Shown here: one piece after another, positions 59,342-64,000 of the stretch
How the letters are laid out: each line of letters opens with the position of its first letter
How positions within the stretch are numbered: position 1 is the first letter of the stretch
Source: Clytia hemisphaerica
Lineage: Eukaryota > Cnidaria > Hydrozoa > Leptothecata > Clytiidae
Direction of reading: 5' to 3'
DNA length: 64,000 bases
NCBI GenBank assembly: GCA_902728285.1
Contig: CACVBU010000053.1
Span: 262,808-326,807, forward strand
Program-made: the position numbers and the translations under genes
Notes under the pieces: generated by a model
What the model saw: the letters and a program-made list of their open reading frames with translations, nothing else
The model's database searches: none
What the model was told of the DNA's origin: nothing

Positions 59342-59637
59342 GGGTGTTTTTCCACCGGCGGCTTAAGCTAACAGGTAACAGGATTAACAGAACGTGTAAT
59401 AAAACGCTGAATAGCCAAAAACTATTCAAGTAAGTTGTAGATGAAAAGAGATGGTTACACGTTTACGTTTTCTTTTGTAAAAAGTAATTTCATCTCCCAA
59501 TCTTGTCTTGTATTTGTATTTCCTGATCCGCCTATATTCTCATACATGCCTCAACCATGTGGCTACTGTATTCATCCTTTTATGAAAAAGTTAATTAATT
59601 AATCCAGTTAGCTTAAGCCGTCAGTGGAAAAACACCC
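59342..59637. repeat. 296-bp inverted-repeat element
   Basis: Starts GGGTGTTTTTCCACCGGCGG then CTTAAGCTAAC, and ends GTTAGCTTAAGCC then GTCAGTGGAAAAACACCC. About 30-bp terminal repeats, no open frame. Confidence 0.75.
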
Positions 59638-59684
59638 TATGCAATTTGTTTGTTGCGATCATTCTGCTAAAGCTATTAAGTCCA

Positions 59685-59765
59685 TTCCCCAGCGGGGGCG
59701 ACGCCCGGGGCCTTAGCCAAAATGGGTGCCGGGTATGTGTGAGCCAATATGGTCCCTTTTTCCGA
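59685..59765. repeat. Relic of the G-tract MITE family
   Basis: Shares GCCTTAGCCAAAATGGGTGC and GGGTATGTGTG with the left part of the element at 38243 (CTTAGGCAAAAATAGGTGC, GGGTATGTGCG). One-sided fragment. Confidence 0.45.
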
Positions 59766-59774
59766 GGGGCAAAT

Positions 59775-59975
59775 CACTAAAATAAATCTCGTACAAAATT
59801 TAATAAATCAAAAATAAATAAATCATAAATCAAAAATAAATCAGAAATAAATCATAAATCAAAAATAAATCAGAAATAAATCAATAAATCAAAAATAAAT
59901 CAAAAATAAATCAATAAATCAAAAATAAATCAGAAATAAATCATAAATAAATAAAAATAAATAAAAAATCTTTCG
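59775..59975. repeat. AAATAAATC simple repeat
   Basis: About 200 bp of AAATAAATCA-type units with AT-only variation: a microsatellite-like tract. Confidence 0.85.
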
Positions 59976-60768
59976 AAAAAAAATTGACTTTTCAACTTTT
60001 TTTATTTTTTTGACAATCCGCGACCCGAAAGTATCATTTGATTTTTGATTTAAAATCAAATCGAATTTCAGAAGAAAATTGATTTTCAATTATCCCTCTC
60101 AACAATTAAAAATCAAATTTCAAACCAATTCTTGATTTTTGATTTTTAAATCAAATATTGCATTTATCTGAGATGAGAGCCTGTTCTTGGGAAGCACACT
60201 TGTCCAAATAGGACTCGGTTATCTTTCCATGTCACTGACACACACACATGGTACATGAAATTTTGTCCGACTAAGTGTTACTCTGAAGCAAGCGTACAAT
60301 AATGAATTTCAAAAATCACTTTAAATATATTAAATTAAATTTTTAACCTCTGAAAAGAGGTACTTTGCGCATAGATACCGGGTGTTTCAAAAAGTGTGAT
60401 TGTAAAAAAATGAGTACAATTTTTTTTATAAAAACAATTTTATAAGAAAAATGAGGCTCAAAATCGCCAAAAAATAAGAACAATTTAAGAACAATAATGA
60501 GCGTGAAATTTTCAAGCAATTTAGGGGAAAAGTGGTAACATTTGGGTATAACGTCTAAAATACCTCAAATACAGCCTAAAAATAAGAATAGAATAAGAAC
60601 AATTTCAGGCTCAAACTGTCAAAAAATAAGAACAGCCGAGCCTCAGAAAAGTTTTACTGGTTCTTATAAAAAAAAGTGTAGGAAACCTTTCAGATTTTTT
60701 TGAAATTATACGTTTTTACCGTGGCTGAATTGGACCTTTTAGTTTCGGTTGTGTTTCTTTTGTAACAG

Positions 60769-60895
60769 GCGGCCGCACGTCTTATATAACGCGGTCGCAT
60801 GTTAAATGTGCGGCCGCGCTATTCAGCGAAAAGACGCGGCCGGATATCAAAAGATAAAAACGCGGCCGCACGTTTTTGTCGAGAAATGCGGCCGC
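60769..60895. repeat. GCGGCCGC cluster
   Basis: Exact GCGGCCGC at 60769, 60810, 60862 and 60888; near copies GCGGTCGC at 60791 and GCGGCCGG at 60836. The last four are 26 bp apart. A compact GC-rich tandem array in otherwise AT-rich DNA. Confidence 0.85.
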
Positions 60896-61397
60896 GAAGG
60901 TCCAGCATTGTCAGTAGTGTCGACATAGTTTCCGTTGCAGAGTCGCCATACAGCTTTATAATTTATATGAGTGAATTCTTCGATACAGAGCAACTCGAAT
61001 CATACAAGAAATTAATGGAGAGTTAATTAGGTGCTTTAATAACTTATTTGAGAAAATTATTTCGCAAAATTTAGAAGGAGAGATTTGAGATTTGACCATA
61101 TTACTCGGATGCATTAATCGATTGTGGTTTTTTTTACGCATGTGCACAATAGCAAGTTAGATAAACGATTTTTTAGCATGGGCTCGTCAATTGATAGTTG
61201 CGCGCACAGGCCCCGACAAAATCAAATATATTCGATCAGTTGCTTTTTAAAAGCCCATTCCGCTGCGCACGCTGGGCCAATAAAAAGCCGACCCAGTGGG
61301 TAAAAAAATATCTTTTTGAATGCCCTGACTGGAGGGGCGGCTTGTGGCGAATATTCTCTCTCGTCCTCCTTCGTCCCCTCCCGACCGGAGACTATTC

Positions 61398-62129
61398 TTT
61401 AAGGGCTCTGACCATAGTCGGAAAATTGATTTTAGTATTTGAACATAAAAGTTACGTTTTAGGTTCTTTAACACTTTTAACAAAGAATTGCCTTTATAAA
61501 TTGCTTTTTAATCAAATCCCTTCAGAGTAATTAAGAATTTAATTGCAGAAATGACGTTATGAACTTTAAAAAGACGTTAATAATATGTTGCATCCCCGTT
61601 GCATCACCTTATTTTATAAAAAGTGCTAAGTTTTAATGGGTAATTAACCTTTTTGTTTCAAAATTTCTTTACACAGTCCGCAAAGAATTAAACTATTTTA
61701 AATTTTGCGGAAAATTTTTCTAAAAAGATGTGTCAAAAGTTATGACTGTTTTTTTAAGCAAAATCCAGATGAAAAATTGATGAAAAACCACTATTTTGAA
61801 GATTTCGAGACAAAGAAGCATTTACAAAAATTTTCCGCAAAAATTTTTATTGTTCGGTAAAAGATACACCATCTACTGCCAAAATGTTTTCAAAATGTTT
61901 TTTCTTCGCCGAAACTAAGCTCTTCAAAGTTGAAATACTCTTCCTCGCAAAAGTCTTCATTTTCTTCTTCATCAAATTTTTTCATTGCAATTTTTGAATT
62001 TTCAGATTCAGGAATAGTTTGTCTAACAGAAAATGTATAACATGCCATAGTTTTGTTGGTTACATCAGTCAGAAAACACATTTTAAACACGGCAATTATG
62101 GAAAATTCACTATGGTCAGAGCCCTTAAA
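61398..62129. repeat. 732-bp inverted-repeat element
   Basis: Starts TTTAAGGGCTCTGACCATAG and ends CTATGGTCAGAGCCCTTAAA. The interior has a 67-codon acidic minus-strand frame (61890-62090) with no family I know. Likely a non-autonomous element. Confidence 0.65.
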
Positions 62130-62242
62130 GCAACACTTATTTTGAATAAGAACTTATTTATAAGAGTACCTTCGACCAAAATAAGATTTAAAAAGCCTAC
62201 CCTGGCCCTGGGTAAAAAAAACGCTTTAGTAGCATTTACTTA

Positions 62243-63318
62243 TGGCCCAGAAGGCTCAAAATAGACACTGCGCACTTCTGAAAAAAAATTTTTTTGAGAG
62301 TTCTAGTGGACAAATGTATTCTGCTCGTCCAACTCGAATATAGTTGAGTTATCGAGTAATTCAATTGAAGAGTTGCATTATCAGTTCTGCATTTCTTACA
62401 CGACTCATTATTGGCGTGAACATATTATTTCGCTCGCTTCGTTTCTCATTCATTCCACATTCCGCATTCATTACACATTCCTCGATTATGACGTCATAAA
62501 TAATGACGTCATAATCACGTTTTTTTAGAAAAACTCAAATTTAGCTGAGAAAAAAATTAAGTTACACCGAATCCGATATTCTACATCCAGCTACGCTTCC
62601 AAAAATGTATAGTTTGTTATGTTTAGGGACTGGAACTGGGGTGGCAAAATTAATGCAATTCTGGGACATGCATATATCTGGGACATGCATTAAGTTACCC
62701 GAGAAATATCGGAACATGCGTTTTCAACCGGCATTACCGTCGTTTGGTATAAGTTTCACGCGTTTCCGTACGATGGCCCCTAAAGCTCACAAGACACTTC
62801 CAGTTCTTATAAAATTTGTGTACTGGAACTGTCTAGGCTCAATGGCCAAGAAGGCTCAGGGGCTTAGGGGCCATCAGAAGGCTCAATAGACACTGCGCAC
62901 TTCTGAAAAGAAATTTTCAAGCAAGTGAAAATTCTTAAACATGATCTTCATAAAAAAAATTTTTCTCGATTGGAAAATTTAGGCCGAGTTATGGTTTTTG
63001 AGTTTGCGATTTTTGAACTATTACTGAGTGATTACTTAGTCAGTAAAATACATTTTTCAAAAATCTTTATCTAGCCTGGTTACCAAACTGGGAAATAAAA
63101 TTTTCACGCCAATAATAAATCATGTAGGTAAGAAATGCAGACCAGATAACGCAACTCGATAGATAACTCGATAACTCAACTCGTCTCTTGTGACTCGGAC
63201 TCTAATTGAGTTAGACCAGAATATATTTTTCCATACAGGTATGGTTAAAGCTTCACGAGAACTCTCAAAAAAAAAATTTTTCAGAAGTGCGCAGTGTCTG
63301 TTTGAGCCTTCTGGGCCA
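62243..63318. repeat. About 1.1-kb inverted repeat with an internal copy of its arm
   Basis: The left arm begins TGGCCCAGAAGGCTCAAA then TAGACACTGCGCACTTCTGA; the right arm is the reverse complement, ending TTTGAGCCTTCTGGGCCA. A direct partial copy (ATGGCCCCTAAAGCTCAC to CACTGCGCACTTCTGAAAAG) lies at about 62773-62910. Interior blocks with GAGTTATCGAG also pair between arms (about 62345 with 63160). Confidence 0.65.
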
Positions 63319-64000
63319 TTGACCCCAGGACAGTTCCAGTTCTTATAAAATTTGTGAACTGGAAGTGTGTCAGAACTGAAAGTACTCCGTGAGCCTTAGG
63401 GGCCATCGTATTTCCGCACAGAGATTCTTGTCCCCGCTCCGGAATCTTTGTAATTTATCTTTATAATATGCACTGTATTTTTGACGACGGATTGAATCTA
63501 GCAATTCCTTTGTTTTCGATAGATATTTTTTACGGAATTCGGTGGTAAATTTTAGTTTTAATCTAGTCAAAAGCACGCAACTTTGATGAGATTTGCTTGC
63601 TTCAACTCCCATTCAAGGAGATTCTAGTCCTTCGGGCTTATACTTCGTTGGTGTTTACTTGATGAAATAGCCTAACTTTCCAGAACTTATTTCTCATCTA
63701 CCCGAAGTCCTGGTCTTTTACCGCTAGAAAGGTGTCAAAAGAATCTTAGTGCGGAAACTTATATCGAACGACGACTTATATAAAAAATGGCGAAAATAAA
63801 AACATGTTAAGAACATTTTTAGGCTTAAAACTCAAGAAGTTAAGAACATCCCAAGGCTTCAAATTAAAAAAAACCTTTATACCTTGTTTCAACGATGAAA
63901 ACTCAAATACACGCTGAATCTGTTTTTGTTTACTGGCATTTTTGAGCCTTATTATTCTCATAAAAATGTTCGTTAGAAAATTAGAAAATCAAAAATTAAA
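63319..64000. other. Intergenic to window end, nothing firm
   Basis: The first 90 bp continue the arm repeat (GTTCCAGTTCTTATAAAATT, GAGCCTTAGGGGCCAT). At about 63800-63880 the string AAGAACAT..TTAGGCTT.AAACTCAA also occurs at about 5443-5480, a minor dispersed repeat. No gene is supported. Confidence 0.4.

Noticed and set aside
60799-61026. Basic open frame through the GCGGCCGC cluster
   Set aside because: Arises from the tandem repeat and continues without motif; not a credible gene.
61890-62090. Acidic 67-codon minus-strand frame inside an inverted-repeat element
   Set aside because: Composition is E/F/D-rich with no family; could be an element gene but unsupported.

Overview
This is a 64-kb piece of nuclear DNA from an AT-rich, intron-rich animal genome. 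Genes are split by GT-AG introns. A class II ARF GTPase, a P-glycoprotein-type ABC transporter and DUF6589 genes are all present. Abundant DUF6589 and RecQ-like copies are typical of cnidarian, molluscan, hemichordate and similar invertebrate genomes, so I infer a non-vertebrate metazoan. I cannot name the species.

Layout, left to right. (1) 0.9-3.25 kb, minus: a broken, edge-truncated DUF6589 paralog with a frameshift and stop. (2) 3.3-10.3 kb: no intact gene. It holds a reverse-transcriptase fragment, one isolated ARID-domain exon, and a frameshifted fragment of a transposon-like protein. (3) 10.3-19.8 kb, plus: an intact 15-exon DUF6589 gene (about 1,056 residues) whose exon phases all agree. 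(4) 21.3-24.5 kb, minus: a 5-exon RecQ-like helicase gene (about 604 residues), convergent with the DUF6589 gene. (5) 27.8-39.2 kb, minus: a complete 5-exon ARF4/5-like GTPase with an 8.3-kb first intron filled with repeats. (6) 40.7-56.4 kb, minus: a 22-exon ABCB (MDR/P-glycoprotein) full transporter of about 1,308 residues with one unexplained phase break. (7) 56.4-64 kb: no recognisable gene, mostly inverted and tandem repeats.

The ARF and ABCB genes are ordinary cell-biology genes: vesicle coat recruitment and ATP-driven export. The DUF6589 and RecQ-like genes look transposon-related. Their convergent pairing resembles a helicase-carrying DNA transposon (AcademH-type is my guess), but I found no terminal inverted repeats for the pair.

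The dominant theme between exons is non-autonomous DNA transposons. At least fifteen inverted-repeat families can be read by eye, several nested in each other, with TA, TTAA or 8-bp target duplications. The most unusual is a 2.28-kb element (35784-38060) flanked by ACACAAAA. It carries eight copies of GTGACTAACGGACA, three of the spacings being exactly 167 bp. A perfect 70-bp hairpin sits in a DUF6589 intron that the paralog lacks, which raises the possibility of intron gain by element insertion.
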